DNA of 64,000 nt from Aeropyrum camini SY1 = JCM 12091 (GCF_000591035.1 NC_022521.1:744001-808000); one strand, 5' to 3'; positions 23,722 to 33,282 are shown, counted from the stretch's first letter. Made by a program: numbers and translations. The notes: generated by a model not told the origin, from the letters alone.

Positions 23722-25157
23722 ACCCTGTTCCTCAGGATGAGAATGTAGCCCGCCAGAGCAACCACAGCAAGTCCAGCGACCCCCGCCAGGGCTGTGAGCT
23801 TGTTCTCGTTTAGCAACCCCCCTCCCCCTCCAGGCGTCTCTGCGGCCTGCTGGATAGTTGAGGACTGTTGCTGGGTGTAGCCTACGAGTAGCACCACCCT
23901 CTTGAGGCTGTCGATGTTGTCCCCTGTGACCTCGAGCCTATCCGTCACAGCCCCGTCAATATATAAGGCGTTGTCTCCCTGGGTGGAAAGCACTACACTA
24001 TACTCCTCCGGCCCGGAGGCCGCGGCTACCAGGTAGAGCTTCCTATGGGCCTCGAACGCCATTACAGGGTAGTCTGTGTAACCCTCCACCTCCGCCTCCA
24101 GGGTGAAGGCGCCCTGTGAAACCTCTGCTATAATCCGGAGGCTATTGACGCCGGCTAGAAGGCCTGCTAGGGAGGCCAGGCCGCCGCTGGCCCCAGCCTC
24201 GGCTTCCAGCGTGAATTCGCCGTTGGAGACTGTTAGGGATGCTGTGAGGCTCCCCTCTCCATCACTGGCGGATGCTAGGGCGGCCGCCGCCATTGCGAGC
24301 CGTTGCCCGGCCCTGGCTTCTATCGAGAATTCTATGGTTGGCTGTGCCGAGTCTTGTATCCGCACGTCTACTTCAACACCCTCTATCTCGTCCAGGCGCT
24401 CAAGCACGTCTACAATATGCTCTATAACATCATCGGCGGCCTCCTCGTCACCAGCCTCCACGACGGCAGAGCCCTCTACCACTAGGAGACCCTGTCCTCC
24501 CGCCTCCTCGGGGGGGCTGTATTCTATGGACCCGCTGAACTCTATGTTGACATCCCCCTCATGCTCCGGGCCTAGCAGCGCCTGGGCACTGCCTGATACT
24601 GTGGCCTGGAAGCTCCCTGTAAACCCTCCTTCATCCCCCGTCTCCAGCGTTATCTCGAAAGACTTTTCCAGCCGGCCCTCTCCAGCCAGCTCTCCATTGT
24701 CTTTGCATTCGACCCCGCTCCACGAGGCACCTGCCTCTACAGAGGCTTCTACGACTCCCTGGGAAAGTGTTAGGCTCGCACTAAGGTTCTGCTCGAGGTT
24801 CTCGACGCTGCATTCCTCTACGGTGATCTCGCCGCTAGCCTGGAGATACGCGTCCAGATCGTCACCATTATATCCTATATCTATGGTGAGCTCCTCAACG
24901 CGGAGCCACTCACCCCAGCTAGCCTCCCCTCCCGCCCCTATCACAGTCCTGTATCCCGTGCTCCAGAAGACGCTTTCTCCGCTAAAGCTAGTTAGACTCA
25001 ACTCGGGAAGCTTCCAGGAGTAGAGGTTCAAGGCCTTGTCTTCGTCGCCAGCGACCGCAACAGCAGCGGGGGCAAGTGCTGATGCTAGTAGAACTGCTAA
25101 GGCTAGGTACGCTATCGAGGTCGAGTATACAGTAGACACCCTACTGCCAGCTCCCAC
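23718..25157 (-). CDS. Secreted, membrane-anchored beta-rich surface protein (479 aa)
   Basis: A signal peptide (IAYLALAVLLASALAPAAVAVAG) is followed by ~400 acidic, Ser/Gly/Glu-rich residues and a C-terminal membrane helix (LAGVAGLAVVALAGYILILRNRV). The body contains a repeated pattern of the type ASLTxSxGxxxxxxEAGAS (near 140, 315 and 350), suggesting beta-strand repeats. It is probably tethered at the S-layer face. The GTG at 25157 follows AAGGGGG by six bases and is preferred to a TTG at 25190. Four bases of its 3' end overlap the convergent deacetylase-fold gene. Function is unknown; it is divergent from the nitrate reductase operon. Confidence 0.7.
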   Translation of the reverse strand: MGAGSRVSTVYSTSIAYLALAVLLASALAPAAVAVAGDEDKALNLYSWKLPELSLTSFSGESVFWSTGYRTVIGAGGEASWGEWLRVEELTIDIGYNGDDLDAYLQASGEITVEECSVENLEQNLSASLTLSQGVVEASVEAGASWSGVECKDNGELAGEGRLEKSFEITLETGDEGGFTGSFQATVSGSAQALLGPEHEGDVNIEFSGSIEYSPPEEAGGQGLLVVEGSAVVEAGDEEAADDVIEHIVDVLERLDEIEGVEVDVRIQDSAQPTIEFSIEARAGQRLAMAAAALASASDGEGSLTASLTVSNGEFTLEAEAGASGGLASLAGLLAGVNSLRIIAEVSQGAFTLEAEVEGYTDYPVMAFEAHRKLYLVAAASGPEEYSVVLSTQGDNALYIDGAVTDRLEVTGDNIDSLKRVVLLVGYTQQQSSTIQQAAETPGGGGGLLNENKLTALAGVAGLAVVALAGYILILRNRV

Positions 25158-25353
25158 TTCAAACCCCCTTACTGGAAAGTGTCTATACAAGATATTATGG
25201 CTTTAACGCCTCAGGCTGGTCTACCTAGCGCTTTAATTTTTTTAATTTTTGAACAATTCCCAGTATTAAGCCTCGGGTAGAAAAAATTGGGGTAATCCAC
25301 CGTTCGATATTGCTCTTCTCGGTAACGAGCTGGAGTGCTTGAACTGAAAATGC

Positions 25354-25384
25354 GTTTAACAGAGCTGTTTAACATTGTTTACTA
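25354..25384 (+). promoter_or_regulatory. Direct repeats upstream of narG, candidate regulator site
   Basis: GTTTAACA occurs at 25354-25361 and 25367-25374, with a weaker copy GTTTACTA at 25377-25384. They lie just upstream of a TATA candidate ATTTATAATT (25392-25401) and of narG, in the 354-base AT-rich spacer between the surface-protein gene and narG. A repeat set directly before the TATA region is where an archaeal activator would bind. The rest of the spacer holds an oligo-T stretch (25231-25250) and no gene. Confidence 0.45.
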
Positions 25385-25511
25385 TTTAATTATTTATAAT
25401 TCCAGCCTATGTATCAGGCTCCCCGCCAGTCTAGGTTTCCAGGCTTCTTTCATATTCTACAATAATTATGTAAATGTAATGTGGCCTTATTGCCTGGAGG
25501 GTGAGATTCTT

Positions 25512-28500
25512 TTGTCACAGCAGAAGGGGGAGGGCAATAGCGGCTCTCGTGTAAAACTGAGTAGGCGAGGCTTTCTGAAGGCTCTAGCGGCCGCGGGCCT
25601 CCTTTCAAGCCTCGGACCGCTCGCCTCCGCCCTATCCAACAGTAGGTATCTCACAACGATCGAGACCCCCAGGCTCGGCTATCCCGAGGACCTCAGGGGG
25701 TGGGAGAAGTTCTACAGGGACATGTGGGCCTACGATAAGGTGGCGAGGAGCACTCACGGCGTCAACTGCACCGGGAGCTGTAGCTGGATGGTTTACGTTA
25801 AAGACGGTATAGTGGCTTACGAGCTTCAGGCGGGTGATTACCCGGATATAGGTCCGAGCTATCCCAACTACGAGCCGAGAGGCTGCCCCCGGGGTGCAAG
25901 CTTCTCCTGGTATCTCTATAGCCCTCTGAGGGTGAAGTACCCATACGTTAGGAAGCCTCTCCTCGAGCTGTGGAGGGAGGCTAGGAGCAGCTACAGCGAC
26001 CCTGTGGAGGCCTGGGCAAGCATAGTTGAAGACCCTGAGAAGAGGAGTAGGTATGTGAGGGCTAGGGGCCTTGGAGGCTGGGTTAGGGCTGACTGGGATA
26101 CCGTGCTGGAGATCATAGCCTCGGCCCTGGTGTACACCATAAAGAAGTACGGCCCCGACAGGATATTCGGCTTCACCCCAATACCCGCTATGAGCCCTGT
26201 GAGCTATGCTAGCGGAGCCAGGTTCATAGAACTAATCGGAGGCTCTATGGGCAGCTTCTACGACTGGTACGCCGACCTCCCTCCAGCGAGCCCCCAGGTC
26301 TGGGGGGAGCAGACTGATGTGCCGGAGAGTGCAGACTGGTTCAACGCAGCATACATAATAAACTTCGGCACCAACATACCTATGACCAGGACTCCCGACG
26401 CCCAGTTCTTCACGGAGGTTAGGTACAAGGGCACTAAGATCGTGGTGGTGAGCCCGGACTTCAGCGAGCATACGAGGTTCGCAGACGTCTGGGTCCCCAT
26501 CAAGGAGGGTACAGACGGGGCTTTCGCCCTCGCCATGGCGCATGTGATCCTCAGGGAGTACTATGTCGAGAGGCAGGTGGACTTCTTTATAGACTATGTC
26601 AAGAGTTTCACAGACCTCCCATTCCTGGTAGTGCTTGAGCCCTATGAAGGCGGCTACAGGCCGGGCAAGTTCCTGAGACTCTCCGACCTACACCCCGATG
26701 AGTACTATAGCGAGGACTATGGTGGAGAGCCTAACAAGGAGTGGAAGCTCCTCATATACGACTCAAACACCGGCAGGCCGAGGCTTGTGAACGGGAGCAT
26801 AGGCTACCGGTGGGACGGCAGCGGCAAGTGGAACCTGAAGCTGGAGGACCCTGTAACCGGGGGGCCTGTGGACCCGAAGCTCTCCTTCATAGACGATAGC
26901 GATGAGGTGGTGATGGTAAAGTTCCCGGTGTTCGGGGCCTCCTTCGGCGAGAAGGGCATAGTGGAGAGGGGCGTGCCAGCGAAGAGGGTGAAGCTCGCCG
27001 ACGGCAGCGAGGCCTTTGTGGCCACAGTGTTCGACCTCCTAGCAGCATACTTGGGCGTGGACAGAGGGCTGCCCGGCGACTATCCGGCGGGATACGATGA
27101 TAAGAAACCCTACACCCCGGCGTGGCAGGAGGACATAACCGGTGTTAGCAGGGAGCTGGCAATAAGGCTGGCGAGGGAGTGGGCTGACACCGCTATTAAG
27201 ACCCAGGGCAGGGTCATGGTTATGCTCGGCCCCGGCGTTAACCACTGGTTCCACAGCGACCTCCACTACAGGGCTATACTGACCCTGGTCAAGCTCGCTG
27301 GGGCGGAAGGCAGGAACGGAGGCGGCTGGGCCCACTACGTAGGCCAGGAGAAGATAAGGACTATAGCCGGGTGGGCGAAGCTAGCGTTCGCCCTAGACTG
27401 GATAGGCCCGCCGAGGCACCAGAACAGCCCGAGCTTCTACTACGTCCACACGGACCAGTGGAGGTACGATAGGCTAACCACCGAATACTACGAGGCGCCC
27501 TGGGGCGATGTGAGGGAGAGGATGAAGTGTAGCCACCCGATGGACTGCAACATTAAGGCGGCGAGGCTAGGATGGCTACCCTTCTACCCCCAGTTCAACA
27601 GGAGCACTCTGGAGCTGGCTGCCGAGGCTAGGAGGATCGGCAAAGACCCTGTGCAGCATGTGGTGGACCTTCTGAAGAGCGGCCAGCTCAAGCTGGCGAT
27701 AGAGGATCCGGACGCTCCTGAGAACTGGATTAGGGTCATGTTCGTATGGAGGGCTAACCTGCTCGGGAGCAGCAGCAAGGGCCACGAGTACTTCCTCAAG
27801 CACATGCTGGGCAGCCCTATGGCGCAGGCGATGAGCGAGGAGGTGGACAGGAGCCTGATCAAGGAGGTTGTATGGAGAGCCGCCCCTGAGGGGAAGCTGG
27901 ACCTTCTAGTCGCCATAGACTTCAGGATGGCCACGACGCCGATATACGCGGACATAGTCCTACCAGCCGCCACATGGTATGAGAAGTACGACCTAAGCAT
28001 GACGGACCTCCACTCGTTCCTACACCCGTTCACACCGGCGGTTGACCCACTCTGGGAGAGCAAGACAGACTGGGACATTTTCAAGGAGCTGGCCAAGAAG
28101 TTCAGCGAGATAGCCGCCAGCCACTTCACCGAGGAGGTTGAGGACATTGTGGCAAGGCCCCTGTGGCATGACACGCCCATGGAGATAGCCCAGCCATACG
28201 GGGTTGAGAAGGACTGGAAGTATGGGGAGACGGAGCCGGTGCCGGGCAGGACAATGTGGGACCTCAAGGTCGTCAAGAGAGACTACAAGAACGTATACAA
28301 GATGTTTATAAGCTTAGGCCCGAAGGCGAGGAAGGCGGGAGTCAAGGGTGTAGCCTACGACACCAGCGACATCTACGAGGTTCTGAAACAGGACCTGGGA
28401 GTGGTGTATTGGGAGCAGTGCCCCGACGGGTGTCCAAGTGTTGAGAGCGATAAGAATGCTGCCGAGGCTATACTAGCCTTGAGCCCAGAGGCCAACGGCC

Positions 28501-29363
28501 TGCTGGGCGAGAGGAGCTTCGCCAGCCTCGAGTCAAAGACGGGTGTCCCCCTCAGGGATCTGGCCAAGAGTAGGGAGTGGTACAGGTTCGACGACCTGGT
28601 GGGCCAGCCAAGAAGATCCCACACCAGCCCGATGTGGAGCGGTATAGAGGACTTCAACAGGGCCTACGCGCCCTTCACCATCAACAGAGAGAAGCTGGTG
28701 CCTTGGAGAACACTCTCCGGCAGGCAGCACTTCTACATAGACCATGACTGGTTCCTAGCACTAGGAGAGATGCTGCCGACCTACAAGCCGCCGCTGGACC
28801 CTGTCATGCTGGGCTACCTTAGGAACGCCGCGGCCAAGCTAGGGATAACCCAGATGAACGGCTACAGGGTCGAGGAGGGCGGTAGGAGGTACCTTCTGCT
28901 CAGGTATCTAACGCCCCACGGTAAGTGGAACATACACAGCGAGTTCTGGGACAACTTGAGGATGCTGACCCTCTTCAGAGGCGGCCAGGTTGTGTGGCTG
29001 AACGACGAGGACGCCAGGTGGGCGGGGATAGAGGACAACGACTGGGTTGAGATAGTGAACGACAATGGAGTGATAGTATCAAGGGTGGCCACGAGTCCGA
29101 GGATACCTAAGGGCGTCGCAATAATGTACCACGCCCAGGAGAGACACATCTATGTTAGGCCGAGCAAGCTGACGGGCAAGAAGGGTGGTATACACAACAG
29201 CGTAACCAGGGCCGACCTAAAAGTTAACCTGATGGTGGGAGGCTACGCTCAGCTCAGCTACTTCTTCAACTACTACGGCCCCACCGGGGTTAACAGGGAC
29301 ACCATGGTGATAGTGTACCTGCACGACAAGCTAGGCTCCAAGGCACCCCAGCCTGGAGCCTAG
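25512..29363 (+). CDS. narG: Nitrate reductase catalytic (alpha) subunit (about 1283 aa)
   Basis: A twin-arginine signal SRRGFLKAL at residues 17-25 followed by a hydrophobic stretch shows export folded through Tat, so the active site faces outward as in other archaeal Nar enzymes. The FS0 [4Fe-4S] ligands are H82, C86, C90 and C125. The stretch YADLPPASPQVWGEQTDVPE carries D255, the expected molybdenum ligand of NarG. The molybdopterin-binding domains follow in normal order and the length matches the family. The TTG at 25512 lies eight bases after GGAGGGTGA; an in-frame upstream extension to 25335 is AT-rich and not protein-like. It reduces nitrate to nitrite in respiration. Confidence 0.95.
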   Translation: MSQQKGEGNSGSRVKLSRRGFLKALAAAGLLSSLGPLASALSNSRYLTTIETPRLGYPEDLRGWEKFYRDMWAYDKVARSTHGVNCTGSCSWMVYVKDGIVAYELQAGDYPDIGPSYPNYEPRGCPRGASFSWYLYSPLRVKYPYVRKPLLELWREARSSYSDPVEAWASIVEDPEKRSRYVRARGLGGWVRADWDTVLEIIASALVYTIKKYGPDRIFGFTPIPAMSPVSYASGARFIELIGGSMGSFYDWYADLPPASPQVWGEQTDVPESADWFNAAYIINFGTNIPMTRTPDAQFFTEVRYKGTKIVVVSPDFSEHTRFADVWVPIKEGTDGAFALAMAHVILREYYVERQVDFFIDYVKSFTDLPFLVVLEPYEGGYRPGKFLRLSDLHPDEYYSEDYGGEPNKEWKLLIYDSNTGRPRLVNGSIGYRWDGSGKWNLKLEDPVTGGPVDPKLSFIDDSDEVVMVKFPVFGASFGEKGIVERGVPAKRVKLADGSEAFVATVFDLLAAYLGVDRGLPGDYPAGYDDKKPYTPAWQEDITGVSRELAIRLAREWADTAIKTQGRVMVMLGPGVNHWFHSDLHYRAILTLVKLAGAEGRNGGGWAHYVGQEKIRTIAGWAKLAFALDWIGPPRHQNSPSFYYVHTDQWRYDRLTTEYYEAPWGDVRERMKCSHPMDCNIKAARLGWLPFYPQFNRSTLELAAEARRIGKDPVQHVVDLLKSGQLKLAIEDPDAPENWIRVMFVWRANLLGSSSKGHEYFLKHMLGSPMAQAMSEEVDRSLIKEVVWRAAPEGKLDLLVAIDFRMATTPIYADIVLPAATWYEKYDLSMTDLHSFLHPFTPAVDPLWESKTDWDIFKELAKKFSEIAASHFTEEVEDIVARPLWHDTPMEIAQPYGVEKDWKYGETEPVPGRTMWDLKVVKRDYKNVYKMFISLGPKARKAGVKGVAYDTSDIYEVLKQDLGVVYWEQCPDGCPSVESDKNAAEAILALSPEANGLLGERSFASLESKTGVPLRDLAKSREWYRFDDLVGQPRRSHTSPMWSGIEDFNRAYAPFTINREKLVPWRTLSGRQHFYIDHDWFLALGEMLPTYKPPLDPVMLGYLRNAAAKLGITQMNGYRVEEGGRRYLLLRYLTPHGKWNIHSEFWDNLRMLTLFRGGQVVWLNDEDARWAGIEDNDWVEIVNDNGVIVSRVATSPRIPKGVAIMYHAQERHIYVRPSKLTGKKGGIHNSVTRADLKVNLMVGGYAQLSYFFNYYGPTGVNRDTMVIVYLHDKLGSKAPQPGA

Positions 29364-29396
29364 TTTTTACGGGGTGGTGCTTAGTAGGGGGTGTGG

Positions 29397-30800
29397 ATGA
29401 AGATGGTCAGGGCTCAGCTCTCCATGGTAATGGTGCTGGATAAGTGTATAGGCTGCCATACATGCAGCCTAACCTGCAAGAACGTTTGGACCAACAGGGA
29501 GGGCCTGGAGTACGCCTGGTGGAACAACGTGGAGACCAGACCTGGCGTAGGCTACCCGAAGACCTGGGAGAACCAGGAGAAGTATGGCGGCGGCTGGGTA
29601 CTGAAGAACGGGAAGCTCAGGCTGAGGCTTGAGACAGGAAGGTTCAAGACTCCCGGCAAGGACGACTATTACGAGCCCTTCACGTACAACTACGAGAACC
29701 TGTTCTCCGAGGAGCTCTCGGATCAGCAGCCCCACGCCGACCCGATAAGCATGTACAGCGGCGAAAAGATCGATGTGCAGTGGGGCCCCAACTTCGACGA
29801 CGACCTCGCAGGAGGCGACATCACGATACCGGCCGACCCCAACTGGGCGGGGATAGACAAGGCCATATACAAGGAGTTCAAGAACGTCTTCATGTTCTAC
29901 CTCCCCAGGATATGCAACCACTGCCTCAACCCGAGCTGCCTCGCGGCCTGCCCAAGGAAGAGCGTGTACAAGAGGCCGGAGGACGGTATAGTTCTGATAG
30001 ACCAGACCCGATGTAGAGGCTACAGGCAGTGCGTCCAAGCCTGCCCCTACAAGAAGGTCTACTACAACTGGAAGACCGGTAAGAGTGAGAAGTGCATATT
30101 CTGCTTCCCAAGGATTGAAACGGGCCAACCGCCTGTCTGCGCCCTAACATGCGTCGGTAAAATAAGGTACGTGGGGGTGGTGCTCTACGACGAGGAGAGG
30201 GTTCTGGAGGCGGCGAAAGCCCCTGAGGACCAGCTAGTCGCGCTCCAGAGAGACATAATACTAGACCCCTTCGACCCCCAGGTTGTGAAGGCGGCAAGGG
30301 AGGCCGGCGTGCCCGACAACTTCATAGAGGCCGCGAGGAAGAGCCCAGTGTATTATATGTTCAAGAAGTGGGAGATAGCCCTGCCGCTGCACCCGGAGTT
30401 CCGAACCTTACCCATGGTGTTCTACGTCCCCCCGCTAAACCCTGTTGTAACCGTGCTAGACAGGAACGGCAAGTACAGTGCAGACTACGACAGTATACTA
30501 CCAACGATAGACAAGCTGAGGATACCAATAAGATACCTGGCCAACATGTTCGCCGCCGGCAACGAGGAGGAGGTCAGGAAAGCCCTCAAGAGGCTTCTAG
30601 CGATAAGAGAGTTCTTCAGGCAGATAGAGGTTGAGGGTAAGAGCAGGAGCGAGGCGGCCTGGGTGCTCGAGGAGAGCGGCCTCACAGTGGAGGACGCGGA
30701 CATGATGTTCAGGTGGCTGGCTGTCAGCAGGGACAGGTTCGTTATACCAACAGCCAAGAAGGAGCTCCGCATCAGGCTCCCCAGCAGGGGCGGTAGGTAG
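29397..30800 (+). CDS. narH: Nitrate reductase iron-sulfur (beta) subunit (467 aa)
   Basis: Four Cys clusters are present: CIGCHTCSLTC near the N-terminus, CNHCLNPSCLAACP near 178, CRGYRQCVQACP near 210 and CIFCFPR...CALTCVG near 235-250. In the third cluster a Trp-type replacement typical of NarH is represented by Y in CRGYRQC, consistent with one [3Fe-4S] and three [4Fe-4S] centres. No signal peptide is present; the subunit would be co-exported with NarG. The ATG at 29397 follows GGGGG by six bases. It passes electrons from the haem subunit to NarG. Confidence 0.95.
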   Translation: MKMVRAQLSMVMVLDKCIGCHTCSLTCKNVWTNREGLEYAWWNNVETRPGVGYPKTWENQEKYGGGWVLKNGKLRLRLETGRFKTPGKDDYYEPFTYNYENLFSEELSDQQPHADPISMYSGEKIDVQWGPNFDDDLAGGDITIPADPNWAGIDKAIYKEFKNVFMFYLPRICNHCLNPSCLAACPRKSVYKRPEDGIVLIDQTRCRGYRQCVQACPYKKVYYNWKTGKSEKCIFCFPRIETGQPPVCALTCVGKIRYVGVVLYDEERVLEAAKAPEDQLVALQRDIILDPFDPQVVKAAREAGVPDNFIEAARKSPVYYMFKKWEIALPLHPEFRTLPMVFYVPPLNPVVTVLDRNGKYSADYDSILPTIDKLRIPIRYLANMFAAGNEEEVRKALKRLLAIREFFRQIEVEGKSRSEAAWVLEESGLTVEDADMMFRWLAVSRDRFVIPTAKKELRIRLPSRGGR

Positions 30801-30820
30801 GCAGAGGGGGGTGGGGTGCT

Positions 30821-31786
30821 TTGGTTGCTATGGCTCGCCGCAGTCTAGCCCTGCTCGCCCTTATGGCCCTAGCGGCCCTCATAGCAGGTGTGGCGGGGTT
30901 CGCCGTAGTCACAGCCCAGGCTCCAGCTATAAACGCAGTGTATGTCGAGGGGGCTATACCCCTCGACCCCGAGGACGGGTTCTGGCAGCAGATTGAGAAG
31001 GCGGAGGTGTCACTCGTCTCCCAGAACATAGTCTATCCCATGACAGGCTACGAAGACGTTAGAACACTCCGCGTCGCAGCGGCTGTAAGCAGCGAGGGCC
31101 TACTGGCGATATACCTGGAGTGGGACGACCCCACTATGGACGTGCCCCAGCCAGGCGGTATCGACCAGTATCCGGACAAGGTTGCCGTTCAGTTCCCACT
31201 CACGACAGACTCCCTACCCTACATCTGCATGGGCACCACCGAGCAGCCGGTGAGCATAGTGCTTTGGAGCAGCGCTGGCAAGACGGAGACGCTGATAGCT
31301 GGGAGCGCCTACGGCATGGACCCCGAGCATAGGGAGGCTCTCGGGCTCCACAGCGTCCCCACAAGCCCCATAGAGCTAGCGCCCCCCGAGGCCCAGGTCT
31401 GGGGATCGAGCGCCGTATATAAAGATGGTAAGTGGATGGTTTTGCTCTACAGGCCCACAGGCTCGATACACGAGCTCGTGCCCACGCTAGTTCCTGGGAG
31501 CGAGACATCAGTCGCCTTCGCTGTATGGCAGGGTGGCAAGGCCGAGGTTGGCGGTAAGAAGAGCACCAGCGCCTGGTTCGTTATGAAGCTTGGCATGCCT
31601 AAGGCGGCTCCCGGCGAGACTGAGACGGTTACGGAGACTCAGCCGGCGGAGACGGTGTACGAGACGGTCACCGAAACCGTGGCTAGGGGTGGCCTTGGCC
31701 TGGCTCTCGCCGGCTTCATAGCCGGGTTGATAGTATATACTGTGGGTGTAGCGGCGTACGTCTACCTAGTCAGGCCGAAGAGGTAA
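30821..31786 (+). CDS. Haem-b-binding gamma-type subunit, EB_dh family (321 aa)
   Basis: An N-terminal signal peptide (LLALMALAALIAGVAGFAVV) and a C-terminal membrane helix (GLALAGFIAGLIVYTVGVAAYVYLV) frame a ~230-residue soluble domain. The body (AINAVYVEGAIPLDPEDGFWQQ..., LRVAAAVSSEGLLAIYLEWDD, DKVAVQFPL, CMGTTEQPVSIVLW) matches the ethylbenzene dehydrogenase/selenate reductase gamma-subunit pattern that holds one haem b. A Thr/Glu-rich linker (ETVTETQPAETVYETVTETV) precedes the anchor. It likely takes electrons to NarH on the outside of the membrane. The start may be TTG 30821 or ATG 30830. Confidence 0.85.
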   Translation: MVAMARRSLALLALMALAALIAGVAGFAVVTAQAPAINAVYVEGAIPLDPEDGFWQQIEKAEVSLVSQNIVYPMTGYEDVRTLRVAAAVSSEGLLAIYLEWDDPTMDVPQPGGIDQYPDKVAVQFPLTTDSLPYICMGTTEQPVSIVLWSSAGKTETLIAGSAYGMDPEHREALGLHSVPTSPIELAPPEAQVWGSSAVYKDGKWMVLLYRPTGSIHELVPTLVPGSETSVAFAVWQGGKAEVGGKKSTSAWFVMKLGMPKAAPGETETVTETQPAETVYETVTETVARGGLGLALAGFIAGLIVYTVGVAAYVYLVRPKR

Positions 31787-31797
31787 ACTCGGGTTAC

Positions 31798-31816
31798 TTC
31801 CCAAACGTTTTTTGGG
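31798..31816 (+). terminator. Possible terminator after the narGH-gamma unit
   Basis: CCCAAACG followed by a run of six T and GGG forms a short hairpin with an oligo-T stretch, just after the haem subunit gene. With the TATA candidate at 31901 it suggests that transcription is divided here. Confidence 0.4.
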
Positions 31817-31900
31817 TGTATGCATTGCCTATACTCCTCCTCGCATGTATAGCCGTTGGGTTTTCCCGTGTTGAGCCTTAGCCCGTTGTAACATGGAGGC

Positions 31901-31911
31901 GGATATTTACG
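31901..31911 (+). promoter_or_regulatory. TATA box for narM-narJ
   Basis: GGATATTTACG is a fair archaeal TATA element; a start of transcription near 31932 would coincide with the GTG at 31931 and give a leaderless message. This supports a second transcription unit for the last two nar genes. Confidence 0.4.
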
Positions 31912-31930
31912 GGGGCTTGCTTAATTGAGG

Positions 31931-32749
31931 GTGGTTTGGTTGGAGAGTCTGGTGGGCTCTTCGAGGTGGCTTGACGCACTCCGGGTATTGAGTCTGGAGT
32001 GGCTTCGCATCGCGGTCCCGGTGTTGCTGGGTGTTTACCTGGCTGAGCTCATCTTCAATAGGGTTCTGTTCAGGGTAATCATTTTCATTCCATATGGTGA
32101 GGCTCAAGACGTTGTCGGCAGCCTGATAACAGCTTCTGGGGTCACGGCTGTTAACCTCAGTGTCCTAGCCTCCCTTGCCACTCTTCTATCACTCCCGCTG
32201 TATATGGATAGGTTTAGGTACGTCCCTCTTGTTATCGCCGCCTTCTACTTCTTCGACTACCTGGGGATTGCCAGGCTCTACTGGACTCTCCCCCTCCTGT
32301 CTGCATACATTTTGGCTGTTGATCCTAGGCGGGTGGCGGAGGCCCTCTTCCTAGGGGGCCTCGCCCTGAACTCCATGATAGTCAGCCCGGAGCTAGACAC
32401 CGCTCTCAATATAGCATGGCTGGTACTCCCCCTCACATACTTAGCCGCCGTGAGAAGGCTACACACCCCCAAGGGTAAGACGCTCATCCTAGTTTCGGCG
32501 GCCACCCTCCTAAGCCTCCTCCTCGCAGCTGGCAACACTTATATAACCGGGCAGATACTGGTGTTTGCTATGAAGCTACTGTCACCGTGGCTCCTCCCAC
32601 CAGCCATAATACTCTACAGCCTCACGGGGAGCCCAGGGCTTCTGGGAGTGTTGATGACGGGCCCGGGCGTGCAGATATCCAGCCAGGTTCTTGTAGTATC
32701 TAGCCTATACCTGCTGGAGCTTAACAAGAGGAGGTGGGAGGCAGTATGA
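31931..32749 (+). CDS. NarM-like polytopic membrane protein of the nitrate reductase cluster (272 aa)
   Basis: Seven or eight hydrophobic helices are visible (IAVPVLLGVYLAELIFN, AVNLSVLASLATLLSLPLYM, LVIAAFYFFDYLGIARLYW, LALNSMIVSPELDTALNIAWLVL and others). No haem-ligand His pairs of the NarI type are evident. Its place between the haem subunit and NarJ matches the hydrophobic NarM protein described in archaeal nar clusters, which is thought to be a membrane anchor or quinol-side partner. An in-frame TTG at 31925 is also possible. Assignment rests mainly on position. Confidence 0.65.
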   Translation: MVWLESLVGSSRWLDALRVLSLEWLRIAVPVLLGVYLAELIFNRVLFRVIIFIPYGEAQDVVGSLITASGVTAVNLSVLASLATLLSLPLYMDRFRYVPLVIAAFYFFDYLGIARLYWTLPLLSAYILAVDPRRVAEALFLGGLALNSMIVSPELDTALNIAWLVLPLTYLAAVRRLHTPKGKTLILVSAATLLSLLLAAGNTYITGQILVFAMKLLSPWLLPPAIILYSLTGSPGLLGVLMTGPGVQISSQVLVVSSLYLLELNKRRWEAV

Positions 32750-33282
32750 GACTGACGTTGAAGACTCTAAGCATAATATTCAGCTATCCCGGCGAGGACC
32801 TAGAGGAGCTGGCTAGGAACAGGGAGGTGGTTGGGACTCTACTCGCCGGGGAGGATGAGGAGGCTGCGAGCCTAATAATCAAGTTCCTGGAGAAGCTAAA
32901 CCTCGGGAGGGCTGACGAGGAGTATGTGGCCGTGTTCGAGATGCCCCCGAAGTGCAGTCTCTACGCCCACACCTACCTGCTGAAGGGCAAGGAGGATATG
33001 GTGGGGCAGCTCCTGCTCGAGGTTAAGAGCCACTATAAGGCTAAGCAGCTCGACGTGCCCGTGGAGAGGGAGATCCCCACTTACCTTCCCGCTATGCTTG
33101 AGTATCTAGCTCTGGTTTACGATGATGATGCTAAGGCTGCCCGCCGCTTCGCGAAGAAATATATACAGCCGTGGGTTGGAGAGCTAGCGGCATGCCTCGA
33201 GAGGAACGGGAGCCTGTGGAGCCTTCCGGCCAGGGCTTTAAAAAGGGTTGTGGATGAAATTGTGGGGGGGCGGGGCCTCTAG
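32746..33282 (+). CDS. NarJ/TorD-type molybdoenzyme chaperone (178 aa)
   Basis: The protein is an all-helical TorD/NarJ-family member: it opens LKTLSIIFSYPGEDLEEL and has the conserved VPVEREIPTYLPAMLEYLALVY segment, the counterpart of the DxxPDHLPxxLEF motif. It would bind the Tat signal of NarG and assist cofactor insertion before export. The ATG at 32746 overlaps the TGA of the previous gene (ATGA). Its stop overlaps the convergent livF stop by four bases. Confidence 0.85.
   Translation: MRLTLKTLSIIFSYPGEDLEELARNREVVGTLLAGEDEEAASLIIKFLEKLNLGRADEEYVAVFEMPPKCSLYAHTYLLKGKEDMVGQLLLEVKSHYKAKQLDVPVEREIPTYLPAMLEYLALVYDDDAKAARRFAKKYIQPWVGELAACLERNGSLWSLPARALKRVVDEIVGGRGL

Noticed and set aside
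24103-25023. 306-aa plus-strand Ser/Pro/Ala-rich frame opposite the surface protein
   Set aside because: Low-complexity shadow; the minus strand has a signal peptide, anchor and ribosome binding site.
25335-25511. Upstream in-frame extension of narG
   Set aside because: It is AT-rich, hydrophobic without pattern, and would put 59 residues before the Tat signal, which should be near the N-terminus.
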